This document shows positions 1-10,392 of a DNA stretch of 64,000 nucleotides, piece by piece. Each line of letters begins with the position of its first letter. The first letter of the stretch is position 1. Origin of the DNA: Silene latifolia. Taxonomy: Eukaryota > Streptophyta > Magnoliopsida > Caryophyllales > Caryophyllaceae. Made by a program: the position numbers and the translations under genes. The notes under the pieces are model-generated. The model did not search any database. It was not told the DNA's origin and was given only the letters and a program-made list of their open reading frames with translations. The stretch is taken from positions 25,935,469 to 25,999,468 of the forward strand of contig NC_133538.1 of assembly GCF_048544455.1 (NCBI RefSeq). The letters run 5' to 3'.

Positions 1-59
1 ATCTAACTCGGAAAAACCAAACCGATTATGCATGCAACATCAAAGCTCTCGATGCCAAT
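1..59 (-). mobile_element. Internal 5' end and primer site of a copia element that continues off the left edge
   Basis: Read on the minus strand, TTGGCATCGAGAGC (about 43-58) follows directly after the LTR terminus at position 60. This resembles the initiator-Met primer site TGGTATCAGAGC of copia elements with a few changes. The next bases, with a TTTTTCCGAGTTA motif, resemble those just after the primer site of the copia element at 53440. The body of this element therefore lies to the left of the window. No coding sequence of it is visible. Confidence 0.7.
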
Positions 60-202
60 TGTTAGGTTCATATACCCCTATTAGACTCATCTAATTAATT
101 TTATAAATTACCCATATTTTATATTTATGTGCATCTAGTGCATACATAACAAAATAATGAAATATAAGGATGAACTCCTTCAAAAAAAAAATAATATAAG
201 GA
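60..202 (-). mobile_element. Copia LTR, inner part (split by the array at 203-31490)
   Basis: Starts TGTTAGG on the plus strand, the CA terminus of a minus-strand LTR, next to the primer site. The last five bases (198-202, AAGGA) are the left target duplication of the tandem copia array. The LTR resumes at 31491. Together the two parts make about 1.43 kb. Confidence 0.75.
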
Positions 203-639
203 TGAAGAGTCTATTGATCAAAAATACTCAAGGGGGGGGGGGGGGGGTGAATTGAGGATTTAAAACTTTTGAAAGCTTTTTCGATTATGTGTATGTATGA
301 TGTGACCATAATTAGCGTATATTTAGCCCCCGAATTAGCCTTGTTCCCATGCTTTTTAGTGCATATTTGGGTCATTTCTTATCTTTAGTTCTTTGTTTTG
401 CATATTCTTTGAGATTTTGATCCCTTGGTAGGAAAGGACTAAGAATCTTGCATTTTCATGGCAAAACGAGACTAAATTGATCGAATTCAATGACCAAGCA
501 TCAAGGAGAGACAAGATTAGAAGGCCTTTGTACATATTATAGTAGAAGAGTAATGTTGAGAAAGGATCCTTGAGTCCCCAAGGAAATCCCCAAGGAATTT
601 ATGAAGAAAAGGGAAGAGAAGAAGAAGATGTCTTGCTGA

Positions 640-806
640 GTGACAATCCGTGCGGATTGTCACCAATCCGGCCGTCCCCCAGCTGCACAATCCGTGCGGC
701 TTTCCTCTAATCCGCTCGGATTCCACCTCCACAATCCGCCCGGATTCCCTCGAATCCGCTCGGACCCCATCGCCAGAATCCGCCCGTCCCGACCTTATTC
801 CGCCCG
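640..806 (+). repeat. Array of AATCCG-NN-CGGATT palindromes in the solo LTR
   Basis: About eight full or partial dyads with core AATCCG and CGGATT around a variable two-base centre (TG, CT, CC). The first, at 640-663, is perfect over 24 bp: 11-bp arms around TG. The array ends about 150 bp upstream of the TATA box. Short ORFs here are by-products of the repeat. Confidence 0.8.
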
Positions 807-954
807 GATTCCAGCACAGCGTGATTTCCTCTTCTCCAAGCTACGAAGAAAGAAGCCCTTCCTTCGAAAAATACCGGCTCCTCCTTGCTCAATCTAAAAA
901 GTGTAATTACTAGTTTAGCCCTTAGTTAACCCTAATGCATCCTCCCTAATTTCC

Positions 955-964
955 ACTATAAATA
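955..964 (+). promoter_or_regulatory. TATA box of the solo LTR
   Basis: ACTATAAATA, about 660 bp into the LTR and downstream of the palindrome array, a usual place for the U3 promoter. No other promoter element was identified. Confidence 0.55.
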
Positions 965-2556
965 CCCCATTAGTCTAATTAGAGGAGCATGTTCTTCTTA
1001 TCAATAATTAGAGTAGTTAATATTAATCAAATCTCTCTTTAGTTTTGTAATCAACAATTAATCAAGTTCTAATACAAGTTTTATTTCTCTAATCTCTCTT
1101 TTGTTCATCCTTTATTTTGGGTAATTGAAGATTATTTGGGTTATTGTTAGGAGATTGACAACCTCTCAATCAAGCATTCAAGTACTTCTTTTATCTTTGC
1201 TTTATTATTGGAATCATTAGTAGGTATAATTATCTTAATCCCTTTTAATTATTGTTAATTACTTTCATTTATTCATCATGTTTCATATTGTTGGTATGAT
1301 TGACAACCTTGCTAGCATGATCAACATGATAATGAGTGAGTAGTCTCTTAGCTAGGGTTAATGGGTGATTAGGGGAAACCAACATGGGGAATGATTCATG
1401 CTTAAATTAATATGCTTTCATGTTTTATTTGCTTGCTTGTTTTGATCACAACTCATGCACATGTTATATTTGATGAAATGCTAAGCCTACGAATCCTTGC
1501 ATTTACTATCATCTTCTATCTTTTAAATGAGACTTGTAAGACATAACCCATCTCGAGTCTCATTAGACCATGCATGTTGTTGAGTAGGGAAGATTAAGTC
1601 GACTTGTAGGTGTTGTACAATCTAATCGATTCGGCTCCGGGACCCAAACTTTCCTAGGATTGTAAGATATAACCCAACTCAATCCATCACAACAATAATT
1701 GCTTGCTTATAATTTGAGAACATGTTTGTATGATCAATTCCCATGATTCCCCTATGATCCCATGACACCCTAGTGCTTTTAATCAATTGTTTACACCCCT
1801 TTAATTCATCTTGCTTGTTTATTTTCATTGCTATTTTAGTTTAGTGACCTTCTACATCAACCCAATTTGTGACACCCCTTAGACACCACTAGTTGCAATA
1901 GAAATCTCATTTCAATACCCGTCCCTTGGGATCCGACCTTTACTTGCCTCTTTACTAATTGTAGAGTTGTTTGTGAAGCTATAAATTGTGTTTTGATTCG
2001 GACGTGACCCAACGACCACACCTTTAATTGTGAACACGAAACGGACCGATCAATGTAATTGATTATTAAAAGTTTATTGATTAAACTTTAACTAATCAAC
2101 TAGTGAATGTAAAAGGAAATAAACAAACGAATGAAAGAACGAGGAGACACGCGGTTTTTGAAGTGGTTCAGTTTCACAAGTCGAAACCTACGCCCACTAT
2201 TCTCGATTAATAAATTTAGTACGTTTCTACGGATTACAAATTTACTAACCCAACTCGTACAACTAACTCTAGCTGTAACTCAATGAGTACCGTTAAATAC
2301 TCGAGTGTCTAACTTACGCTAATAAGAAAGCACCAATGATTCTTGCAAAGGTTCACGTTAATGAACAAGTAAGAAATCAACTAAGCACTATTATCTTATA
2401 ACGTTAACAATAAGAACGAGTATACGAGTTTAAAACACACGACCTTTCAAAAATAACAAAATGGTTTTTCTGCTTGAAAACACACGGTTTGCTTTGTAAA
2501 ATTAAAACCAGTTTTTATGCTCAAGGTCTCTATTTTAGATGTTGTAAAGAGTAAAG

Positions 2557-2564
2557 TATTTATA
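2557..2564 (-). promoter_or_regulatory. TATA box of the SIRE-like LTR (minus strand)
   Basis: TATAAATA on the minus strand within CCTATAAATAC, conserved in every LTR copy of the array. Transcription would start about 30 nt downstream, near 2530, which places the U3/R border next to the point (about 2521) where the truncated 3' LTRs of units 2 and 3 end. Confidence 0.6.
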
Positions 2565-3152
2565 GGAAGGAAAGAGTAGGGCAACTCGGTTTACACAAAC
2601 CCTAATAGCCGAATATAGGAGATATGTTAACAAATCATATCTTCTATTATTTCTTTCCTAAAAGCCTTAAAAGATAATAAAGAATATTCCAAAATATAGA
2701 ATATAATCTATTCAAATTTTATCTTTACTATAAATTCTAAGATATGATAAGATATCCTAAAACAAGAATATCTTTTATCATAAACAAATGTATTAAGCAA
2801 GATATATAAGATATGTAAAGATATTATTATGGAATAAAATCTTTACCAAATACACCTTAGGTAACACGAGATGTCACGGCTCATAAGCCTCGTGATTCGT
2901 GCAAACCCAAGCTTAACATATGGGTTATAATTTAGGTTTTAAGAGAGACTTTGTTGAAACCCTAATTAGTAGCATGATCCAACTCATAAGTTGGTCCAAA
3001 ACAACTACTAGTCAACGTTCAACATAAAACCGAACTCCGCATTAAACCGGCTTTAATATATAAATACTTTTATCAAAACATTTAAAATAAACTTTAAACA
3101 ATTTTTAAAACAATTTTGAAACCTTTTAAGTCGTGTATAATAAACTCAGCAT

Positions 3153-3230
3153 CTCAATGTTATAGTAGGAGAGCTATAACATTGAGCTCTTTTACTAGTA
3201 ATGTTATAGCTGCAAAGCTATAACATTACT
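3153..3230 (-). repeat. Twin hairpins in the SIRE-like LTR
   Basis: Two adjacent inverted repeats of identical geometry: arms 3153-3165 and 3174-3186, then 3197-3209 and 3218-3230, each 13 bp with an 8-nt loop. The inner arm ATGTTATAG is constant. The outer three bases differ (CTC against AGT) but stay paired. Both are present in all LTR copies; in several copies the second hairpin has one arm mismatch. Confidence 0.85.
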
Positions 3231-3567
3231 AATTCAAGAAACTCATTCTTGGTTATCATTACGAGATAATCACCTATACTATTCGAATCTTCAAGGAGAT
3301 CTTCGAGTATAGGCTACGTCGTCATTCAAGCTTGATTAATCTTTAGACGGACTTCGTCTTCTCCTAAATCTTGAATGAATCTTCATATCGTTTGATCTTG
3401 AATAGAGGCTTGAACATTTTATACTTTCATCACAATCTCCTTTGTTGATTGTATTAGATAAGTTGATTCCAATACACTTAGACAAACGATTACGCACAAC
3501 AAGTATATAAAATATAAAACACCTTGACATCATCAAAACATAAACATATAAGCTATATGGTTCAACT

Positions 3568-4265
3568 AATTCCCCCTTCTTAATATTCCCTAGAATATTG
3601 TCTATGGGGTGTGAGCTCTTGTATTTCCACTTTGTTGAAGTACTTGGTTCATCATCATTACTTGAGCTTGACCCAACTTCATTTGGATCGGAATTGGAGG
3701 AAGTTCTCCCTGAATCCAATCCGGGTGTTGTATTAGAGCCGATTATAACCTCGGACTCTACACCTTGATTTGGATTCAATGTTATAGTAACATCATCTAT
3801 AACATTAGTTTGGGAGTCTTTATTTTGAGTCAATGTTATAGTATCATCAACTATAACTTTGGTTTTCTCCTTTTTATCTTTTGAGGAACGATCAAGTTCA
3901 TCATTCATTCCCTCAATCTCATTATCCTCCAATTCTAGTTCCGGGGGATCGTCTCTTAAAAGACGGAAGTCGGGTGCGTCCAAGTCTTCTTCCTCATCCT
4001 GTATAGGCTTATCAAACACGTTATCTTCATCAAAAATAACGTGTACACTTTCTTCAATACAAAGAGTTCTCTTATTGAAGACTTTGTAAGACTTACTATG
4101 ATCTGAGTATCCTATGAAAATCGCCTCATCAATCCTAGGGTAGAATTTACTTAACCGATTTTTACCGTTGTTGTAAACAAAACATTTACTCCCAAAGCAA
4201 CAAAGATGCGAGATATTAGGTTTTCGACCTCTTAGGAGTTCGTATGGGGTTTTCTTAAGAATAGG
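3568..4265 (-). pseudogene. Unit 1 pol remainder: integrase C-terminal region and acidic linker, RT missing
   Basis: This continues the integrase gene of unit 1 on the far side of the LARD insertion. The coding sequence includes the copia integrase tail (GRKPNISHL, FGSKCFV, FIGYSDHSKSYKVFN) and then an acidic linker with the repeated peptides VIVDDTITL and VIDDVTITL, ending SSHPIDNILGNIKKGE. In copia elements this HPxDNILG point is followed by the start of reverse transcriptase. Here it is followed at once by the polypurine tract (AAGAAGGGGGAATT on the minus strand, about 3568-3582) and the LTR. Any further reading (VEPYSLY...) is LTR sequence and not protein-coding in origin. Confidence 0.8.
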
Positions 4266-4270
4266 TCAAA

Positions 4271-6423
4271 TGTAATACCCCGTATTTTATATTGCCTATC
4301 GAGTCGAGTAATTGTCTGGTCGTATTGATATCGTAGAATCGAGTTATTCGTAAGCTTGTCAAGACGGGTTTAACTGAATGAGATCATGTAACTAATTCTT
4401 TTACTAACCACGCGGACCCATAACATTTACCCACTTACCCAATCACGTTTACCCATGACCCATTTACCATTTAACCTAATTCTACCCTAACATTCTAAAC
4501 CCTACTCCCTCAACCGCCTACCTCTTTTCAACGGCCCATATCTCGGCCTTCACGCACGCCGATTCGAGAGAGAGAGAGAGAGCGTGGGCATTGACGCGCA
4601 GCGAGGAAGAGCTTAGGGTGGTTGTCGACGTGGTGAGGCGGCCCTGGTGGTGGTTTTCGTGGCGGTTTAGGTAAGCAGTCACCATTCCTTTTCTCTTTTG
4701 TTGGTTGTCAGGTTGTGGTTGTTGTCCCGGTGTGTCGCAGGGAGGTAATAAGGGTGGTTGGTGACGGGGTAATGGTGTTGGGTGGTCTGAGTCGCCCCTA
4801 TTGGTGGCGGTCAAGTGGGCTTTAGGTGGTGGTGGTGGCAGAATTAGGCGGCATCGACATGGGGGGGTAGCAAACGAGTTATTTATGATTTCAGGCGAGT
4901 TTAGATGCTAGGTTTGGGGTGGCGCCACCGTGGACTCGGGGGAGGTCGAAACGGCGGCGCCACGGCGACTGTGTGCGTGGCTAGACGGTGAGCAGAGTGG
5001 TGGTCATAGGACGGAGTGTTGTTGACAACAGTGGTGGCTGTGGGGTTGTGTTGTGGGCTACTGTGGTGGAAACCGTGGGAGGTGGAGTGAACCAGGGGGT
5101 GTTCGTGGCCACGGTCTGACTCACCGGCGGGAGTCGAACCCGGTGAGGGTGTTGGTGGGTGCTCAGGTTAGACCCGGTGTCTGACCTGGCGGCTGTCCCT
5201 GTGGTAGGGGGCGCGTGGGAGTTCGGGAAACGGGTTGGAAGTCGTGGGTTTGGGCGTGTTTTAGTCGGCTTTGATTCGTTTCTTTATTGTTTAAATTATC
5301 GTATTTCGTAGTTAATTTAAATTCCCGAATCATTTAAATGATTTATTTAATTTAAATTCCCGAGTCTTTTAAAATAATTAGGGACGGATTTTGAGTCGGG
5401 TTTGTTAAAAGAGAAAAGTTACTATATCGGGAAAGTTTCCATTTTAAGAAATTCTATTTTTAGTAACTTCTATTTTGGGAACGGGAATAGTTAAGTAATT
5501 GGTTATCATTTCATTATCTTTCGAGGGCGAATTATTGTGGATTAGCACTTGAGCTTCCGACTATTTGACTGCATTACGAGGTAGGGAAATACACTTGACT
5601 TACCGGTGTTGTTAAATGGCGTTGATTTGTTGTGTTTCATGTGACCAAGCTGTGATCGTTGACTTGTTCGTGGTTGTGATTTATGTTATGTTTCATATAC
5701 TGGAGTGTGGTTGACTAAACTGTTTGTGTTGATTATGTTATTTCATTATTTTGATAGCTGGCATGATTTCATTCATTGATATACATATTATGTTGCATTG
5801 ATTACTGTTGAGCATTGCATATGCATTGGAGTTGGAGGATGGTGTGGGGGTGACGATGATGAGATACGATGTGATGTTGTGATAAGGCCCAGGCTGGTTC
5901 TGCAGGACTTGCCCTGGTGTCCTCAGCTGCGGAAATGCGGATCGATCGCGGTCGATATATATATAGTCTCTGGGGATCGGTATGGTGGGTTGTCGGGTTA
6001 TGAGATATGAGTTGAGATGGCGATGGAGGTGACGGAGGAACATGCATATCATATTTTGTTGTTTCGTTGTATTCCCTACTCAACCTCGTGGTTGACCCTG
6101 TGTATTCGTGAACACCTGTGATGACCCAAATATTGGCGAGCAGACTTGACAGGTTTAAGAGATAGGACGGGAGCTTGATGGGCGTGAGACACTGGATCAG
6201 AAGACATAGTAGTTAGATCATTATTTAGAAGACTTCCACTTCCATTTATGTAGTTCCTTATAGTTGTTGTAAAAAGAAGTTTGTAATAATTAAGTTAAAG
6301 TACTTATATAAGTTGCCTTGGAGTTTAATTTGTTATTCACTACCTCGGGGAACCGAGATGGTAACAGTTCGGTTTATTAGGGAATGTCTTGCCAAAGGCT
6401 CCTTCATAAACCGGGGTGTTACA
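4271..6423 (+). repeat. 5' LTR of the LARD
   Basis: Begins TGTAATACCCCG and ends GGGGTGTTACA. It contains a GA-rich run near 4566-4583 and a G/T-rich GC-richer block (4600-5260). Relative to the 3' LTR it has about 55 extra bases near 4617-4672, besides scattered substitutions, so the copy is not recent. The sequence right after it (AAGTTGTATCGAGCG) does not match a standard tRNA primer site well; at best it is a degenerate relative of the initiator-Met site. Confidence 0.88.
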
Positions 6424-9287
6424 AAGTTGTATCGAGCGAACGATCCTCGGCTGAACCAATGAACCCAAAGAACGTAGGATGCGTTTAAATAAAATGAACC
6501 CCTGGGAATAAACTGCTAGGAGCTCACAGTGCGGTTAAGAAGGCGCCCTTAATACGTGCTCTTTTGCCCTCTCAGTTTTGAACCAGGTAACCCGAGAGAA
6601 AATTGAGTGAATGGGGTAGTTAGCAGGAAAACCTTGGATATAATCGAGTTGATGTATACCTTGAGACCCATATATTCTAACCATTCTGCAGGACAACGTT
6701 ACGGTAAGTATTTTGTATGAATGATGACATGATCATATGATGTTGTGGAAATGAGAAATAAAATTTTCGTGTTCAGATTGATAATCAACGAAGCGTTGGA
6801 TTGTGGTAATCGTGAGCGTGAAAATAATTGCAAATTGATGATATTTATCTGGATGGATGTGAATGATGTGTTGATAGTGCTATTATGTCTAGTAATATGC
6901 GGTTATGTGATCCCGAAGCCATGCTAGTATAGTATTGTGATAGTAATTAGAAACACTATTGACTTGCTTGTTCCTAGTCATACCAATCGTGACTTAGATG
7001 TGAGGAGTAGGTTGAGATGCGAAGGGATTCTATGGGATAGACGTTTACGTAAGTGCAAAGTGTAAGATTTAAGTTGGGATGGGTTAGTGCACATAGTGGA
7101 TTCATAAGAGCTTGTAACATAGTAAAGAATGACCTAGTGCTGAAACACGCTTATTTGATTTTTACTCCCTAATTGATCTTGCTGTCATTCCTTTTCTGTT
7201 AATTTCCTATGGATGAAATTTTTTTGAGAGTTAGCCTCATGAGTTAGTGTTCATTTGGCGTTGGTTTCATGTGTATAGGATATACGGATTAGGAGTAATA
7301 AATGTTTTAGTGGGCTGTGGTCAGGAAGTTCCTGTGCAGTGATGTTTTGACCAACGATTTTGTAAAAATCCTCATTTAATTTGTATAAATGATTTTTGCA
7401 TAATTCCAACTCCATCGACTAGAAGATTCGCTTATGTTTTCAAATTGATAAGCCACGAAAATTATTGATGTCTCTATATTAAACGGTAAATTTTGCAAAT
7501 TGACCCAAGTTCGGACCAATTGCTGTCATGTACTTGTTTGGACCAACTGAGCTGTAAAATCCTTTACAAATTGAATTCTAGAACTTTGGACCTCATTCTT
7601 TTATCACGAATTATTAACTCTCTGTATGTTATGAAAAGTAATATAACTCAAGTTTTCGTTGAGCGGCTATTTATTTGTGATTTTTGAAAGTTACAACCTG
7701 AATCATGACCTGTAAAATGTGCGTTCTATGTTAAGTTTTCATACAGTTGATTGATTAATTCATGAGCCTTAGTAATGTGAAATTATAATATTTTTATATG
7801 AAGGTAACCGCACGCATGTTCAGTAGTTATGTAACTTAACAAGTGATAAAATTGAAACTTAGTTGATAACATTGTTGGCATGATAGTATGAGTAAAATTA
7901 AATAGCTTAATTTGATTCTTAATCGAGGGTGAAATATGTTGTACGAGTCCAGTTGTTTGCATATTTTGTAGCATGTTGTAATATCACTGATGTGTTCATC
8001 ATATTTGTATAGTGGTCGGGTATACATAAATATCAAACTATGTTATCATATCTGGGTCAAATTTTGGTGGCGTTAAACATCCTAATGTCCTCGCATGAAT
8101 ATTTACAATAACTATGTTAAATGTTTACACCTGAATGGTAGTAATGATTATGTCTAAATGTTCCCACATGTAGGATGTCATCTGAGTTCTAAGGTCCTTT
8201 ATGTGAGTCTGTGTGCCTATAGTTATACTTATTGCTTTCATTGCATTAAATTATTTCTGTTGAACCTAAAACCTATAACATGATAATAAACCGTGTCGTT
8301 ATTCCTTATTGAATATGTTCGTATTATATCGTCATAAAACGCTAAAGTGATTCTTGCAATTGTAGCACGACATTTGACATACCTATATTTCCGAGTCGTT
8401 GCTATCAATTATAATCTAACAAATATTGTTTATGATAGCTATGTTGGCAATTATAATGGGATAACCCTTTGATGATCCACATGTTAGGTGTATGTTCAAA
8501 TGATAGTCGTTATAGTTACGTTTAATTGAGCCGCGAGTTGCCTATTTGTTCAAACCGTGCAAACTAGAGAACTTGTTCACCTTGCTAATCTTTTGCCATA
8601 GATAATGTTTTACAAGTTATATGATGGTATATGTACATGTTTAGGCTAATTATGTGATATCTTTTGTTTTGTTGAAAAGGAGTTATACTAAGTTGCTTGA
8701 CACGATTGAATGATGTGGTTGCTAAAATGTCAAACACATGTGTGATATGGAAGTAATGTTGTTGTTGTCATGGATCATATGTTGTTACTTTTATTGGGAA
8801 ATATGTTTCAGAATTTACATCAAACAAATTGACTAGTTCGTGTTGTATGTCTGATGAGTCAAAAGGTTTTGATTACGTGTTATGTTTTCTATGGTTTCAA
8901 GGTGTTTAAGTAGTGCTTATGTATCGCATGTTTTAATACTCCTGGTGATTTATTGGTAGTAGGGCGGAAGGAATACACATATGGTTCAATTATTCGGAAT
9001 TGGTAATAGTTTCGACTTGGGAGAGGAATTTGGTGGGGTCAATGTTAGATTGTATGCTGGTTTACGTGTATTCTTACGGTTGATATTTCTAAAGTGGTTG
9101 TTCTCTGGTAGATAATGCGAACTCTGATGATCTTGAGTTGACCAAAACCTTGGTATTACAACAGTTACCCTGAAAACTTGTTATATAACTTTCGCACACT
9201 TAAACCTCGAGAATGAATCCTTTATCTTAACACCCTTCAACGGTAATACCCTTGTGTCTTAATTTGTTTAACTTTCCACTTTGTAGG
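6424..9287 (+). other. LARD interior without recognisable coding sequence
   Basis: About 2.9 kb of AT-rich DNA. The only open frames are short and contain no retroelement motif. A splice-acceptor-like sequence (CCACTTTGTAG) ends at 9286, just before the orphan ORF, so some of this stretch could be a leader or intron. Confidence 0.6.
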
Positions 9288-9734
9288 ATGGATCCCTACA
9301 ATGTACACCCACGAGACTGTTACATGTCACTTGATGCTGACTTTAATGAGCATTGTGAGAAACTTTGTGCTGCCATGGACAAGTATGGCCATAATGGGCA
9401 CCCTGAGTACTTAACTAATACTCAGTTAAGAGCGTATACCCTTATCGATACTATCCCTGACTCTGGCATACTAAAGGACAGCAAACGCTTCTATATGAGA
9501 GAGTTGTCCACCCATTGCATGAGACTATGCCGTGACCCCAATTACTGCGGCGGGGCCAGATACCCACCCGAGCATACCTTTGACTTCATAGCAGGCGACC
9601 TGAGATACGAATTTTACGCTAATGTATCTGATGCCGAAAGTACGACTGAACCACCCATGCCAGACTTCGGGGAAGAGGTGAACCAGGAAGGGAATGACAT
9701 AGAAGTCACCAGAATCAGAGGAGGCGCGACCTAA
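9288..9734 (+). CDS. Orphan ORF of the LARD, function unknown
   Basis: A 148-residue open frame starting MDPYNVHPRDCYMSL. I prefer this ATG to the upstream one at 9252 because a pyrimidine-rich tract and TAG acceptor end just before it. The protein is rich in Cys and His: HCEKLC and HCMRLCRDPNYCGG could bind metal, but the spacing is not that of a gag zinc knuckle. The C-terminal third is acidic. There is no signal peptide or membrane segment, and I recognise no gag, pol or known plant domain. It is the only sizeable ORF in an element that otherwise has none and it has no internal stop, unlike nearly every other frame here. It could be a diverged gag N-terminus or a captured host fragment. 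Confidence 0.5.
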   Translation: MDPYNVHPRDCYMSLDADFNEHCEKLCAAMDKYGHNGHPEYLTNTQLRAYTLIDTIPDSGILKDSKRFYMRELSTHCMRLCRDPNYCGGARYPPEHTFDFIAGDLRYEFYANVSDAESTTEPPMPDFGEEVNQEGNDIEVTRIRGGAT

Positions 9735-10010
9735 GGACCGTTAGGTTAGGGTTAGTGACACCATGATCGGTCTGTTGTGGAGCCGTGTAAACCTTTGGCT
9801 CCTTTCTTGTTGTTCTTTAGTTTGATGTTGTACTTTAAGTCAAGCATGGGCTAAGTAATAAGTGTTACTTGATGACAATCAGTTAATTCCATAATAAAAC
9901 CTTGTTTTCGACTTAAATGTTAATGCGCAATCTCTTATCATGTGTTCTTTTCTGTTACCTGTTGTTGACAGTGAGTTTGTTGCATAGGGATATGACATTT
10001 GAAAAGAGGT
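9735..10010 (+). other. LARD interior downstream of the orphan ORF
   Basis: No coding or structural feature seen; probably 3' untranslated sequence before the polypurine region. Confidence 0.4.
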
Positions 10011-10392
10011 TACGAGGACGTAACCATGTTTTTAGTTGGGTAGGATTGTAAAATCTTAATGTTTACATTGCACTTGTTTATAGATTGTGGCTTTGATCAA
10101 GTTGTAGATCGTGGTTTTGATCAAGCCGATGTTTCGTTGCGTGGTACCCATACAAATGAGTTCTCTATGTTGTGTAATTAAACTGCTGTTGTTATGGTGC
10201 TCTGATAGTTTGCATGAGTTCATGAGTGGTGATAGGTTTGCATGAAGTAAGTTCCGGGACGTAACTTTCTTTTTAGGAGGGTAGAATGTAACATTCCGTT
10301 TCACCCACTTGAGTTCATGAATTCTTGTACTAGAAAATCTGTTTGGTAGTTGAGCGAACTTCGGGACGAAATTCATTTTTAGGGGGGAAGAC
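10011..10392 (+). repeat. Three successive polypurine/LTR-start-like segments of the LARD
   Basis: Three times a GGACG(A/T)AA motif is followed by T-rich bases, a G-rich purine stretch and then TGTAA: near 10014-10052 (TTGGGTAGGATTGTAA), near 10254-10296 (GGAGGGTAGAATGTAACATTCCG) and at 10359-10400 (AGGGGGGAAGACTGTAATACC). Only the last borders a real LTR. The first two look like diverged duplications of the polypurine-tract/LTR junction. Confidence 0.6.

Larger units (their letters stand above)
298..2052 (+). mobile_element. Solo LTR of a Ty3/gypsy (Athila-like) element
   Basis: A 1755 bp block begins TGATGTGACC and ends GGACCGATCA. It is flanked by ATGTA at 293-297 and 2053-2057. The uninterrupted sibling LTRs read GTGTATGTAATTGATT at the same place, which confirms both ends and the target duplication. 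There is no internal region, so the copy is what remains after LTR-LTR recombination. The end of the block carries a CTTGGGATCCGACC motif of the kind seen near the 3' end of Athila-type LTRs. It also carries a palindrome array (640-806) and a TATA box (957-964). Confidence 0.9.
203..3567 (-). repeat. 3' LTR of unit 1, the only full-length 3' LTR, interrupted by a solo LTR
   Basis: About 1605 bp once the insertion at 298-2057 is removed. On the minus strand it follows a polypurine tract and starts GTTGAACCATATAG, while the 5' LTRs start TGTTGAACC, so the terminal TG is altered here (AG). It contains a TATA box (2557-2564), twin hairpins (3153-3230) and a run of 16 G at 232-247. The segment from 2521 to 3567 is the part kept in the truncated 3' LTRs of the other units. 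Confidence 0.85.

Noticed and set aside
3336-3567. Protein tail VEPYSLYVYVLMM... after the integrase linker, repeated in each unit
   Set aside because: It is read through the polypurine tract into the LTR. The same frame occurs in the 5' LTRs without any pol, so it is not a domain.
4518-4814. Proline/Arg-rich ORFs on both strands of the LARD LTRs (also 10640-11410 and 11097-11351)
   Set aside because: They lie in the GC-richer LTR block, differ between the two LTRs by indels and have no family features.
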